The notes beneath the pieces were generated by a model. It ran no database searches. It was not told where the DNA came from and saw only the letters and a program-made list of their open reading frames with translations. This document shows positions 6,991 to 7,134 of a DNA stretch of 7,134 nt, piece after piece (the stretch's first letter is position 1; the number at the start of each line of letters is the position of its first letter). Position numbers and translations under genes: made by a program. Origin of the DNA: Prevotellaceae bacterium. GTDB lineage: Bacteria > Bacteroidota > Bacteroidia > Bacteroidales > Bacteroidaceae. The DNA lies in contig JAUNQM010000132.1 in assembly GCA_030536165.1 (NCBI GenBank), positions 1 to 7,134 of the forward strand, given 5' to 3'.

Positions 6991-7111
6991 GCAACGACTG
7001 CACCAACCGCTTTCGCTGTCGTCATTCAAATTTGCTTGCAAATTTACAAGATTTCCGAGACATTCCCAAATAAAAGAGGTAAAATAATACAATAAAAGAT
7101 GCAGTCGTCGC
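6991..7111. repeat. 12-bp imperfect inverted repeat pair upstream of leuS
   Basis: GCAACGACTGCA at 6991-7002 and TGCAGTCGTCGC at 7100-7111 are reverse complements at 11 of 12 positions, with a single mismatch, and bracket about 97 bases. The inner region contains the AAATTTGC palindrome and no gene. The arms could be the ends of a small non-autonomous element, or a long-range stem in an upstream RNA. No target-site duplication is obvious directly next to the arms, so a mobile origin is unproven. Confidence 0.4.
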
Positions 7112-7134
7112 AAGTCCGCGCAACACTCGTCATT
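7019..7134. repeat. 8-bp direct repeat TCGTCATT at the right edge
   Basis: TCGTCATT occurs at 7019-7026 and again at 7127-7134, 108 bases apart. The second copy ends exactly at the window edge, so the true repeat may be longer. The DNA between the copies is AT-rich and holds no convincing gene. Taken with the inverted repeat at 6991-7111, it suggests a repetitive intergenic block that continues past 7134. Confidence 0.3.
7028..7045. repeat. Perfect palindrome AAATTTGC-TT-GCAAATTT
   Basis: AAATTTGC (7028-7035) and GCAAATTT (7038-7045) are perfect reverse complements with a two-base centre. This is an 18-bp near-symmetric site about 210 bases upstream of the leuS start. The symmetry suits a dimeric DNA-binding protein. 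As RNA it would fold to a shorter AT-rich stem. No U-run follows on the minus strand, so a terminator for an upstream gene is not supported. Confidence 0.5.

Noticed and set aside
6070..7095. Plus-strand open frame of 341 codons antisense to the 5' part of leuS
   Set aside because: It lies opposite a certain leuS gene, its translation resembles no family I know, and its openness follows from leuS codon use. Its tail runs through the palindromic repeats.
6847..7113. Minus-strand 88-codon open frame upstream of leuS
   Set aside because: It is read directly across the three REP-like hairpins and the AAATTTGC palindrome. The peptide is Cys/Trp/Arg-rich and domain-free, typical of a spurious protein called over a repeat.

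Overview
The window looks like chromosomal DNA of a Bacteroidales bacterium, most likely Prevotella-like. The evidence is a PorZ-type protein of the Bacteroidota-only type IX secretion system (T9SS), A-rich gene starts without Shine-Dalgarno sequences, a possible TTTG/TAnnTTTG-style promoter, and a palindromic intergenic repeat built on GCCCTGWAAGGGC and GCCCAGGGC that I recall from Bacteroidales genomes. The genus is inference.

Three long genes fill almost everything, all on the minus strand, so transcription runs from high to low coordinates. The order is leuS (6816 to 4027), a 66-67 bp gap, a YitT membrane protein fused in frame to an RdgB/HAM1 nucleotide-triphosphate pyrophosphatase (3959 to 2454), a 61 bp gap, then a PorZ-like two-propeller protein (2392 to 98). 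The short gaps and shared strand suggest one transcription unit. Its members serve translation (leucyl-tRNA), nucleotide-pool sanitation plus an unknown membrane role, and protein export at the cell surface. No pathway obviously links them.

The non-coding parts are structured. The region upstream of leuS (6817-7134) holds a three-hairpin REP-like element, a perfect AAATTTGC palindrome, a longer imperfect inverted repeat, an 8-bp direct repeat and a possible promoter. The leuS/yitT gap holds a 15-bp hairpin whose U-tract lies on the wrong side for the genes present, as if it terminates antisense transcription. The gap before porZ carries four copies of an 8-bp-period repeat that run into the start codon. 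The left edge (1-97), after porZ, is G-rich with nested inverted repeats and no supportable gene.

I see no clear undescribed defence or mobile system. The most unusual item is the YitT-RdgB fusion. Next are the reversed terminator-like hairpin and the start-codon-abutting repeat. No RNA gene, CRISPR array or transposase was found.
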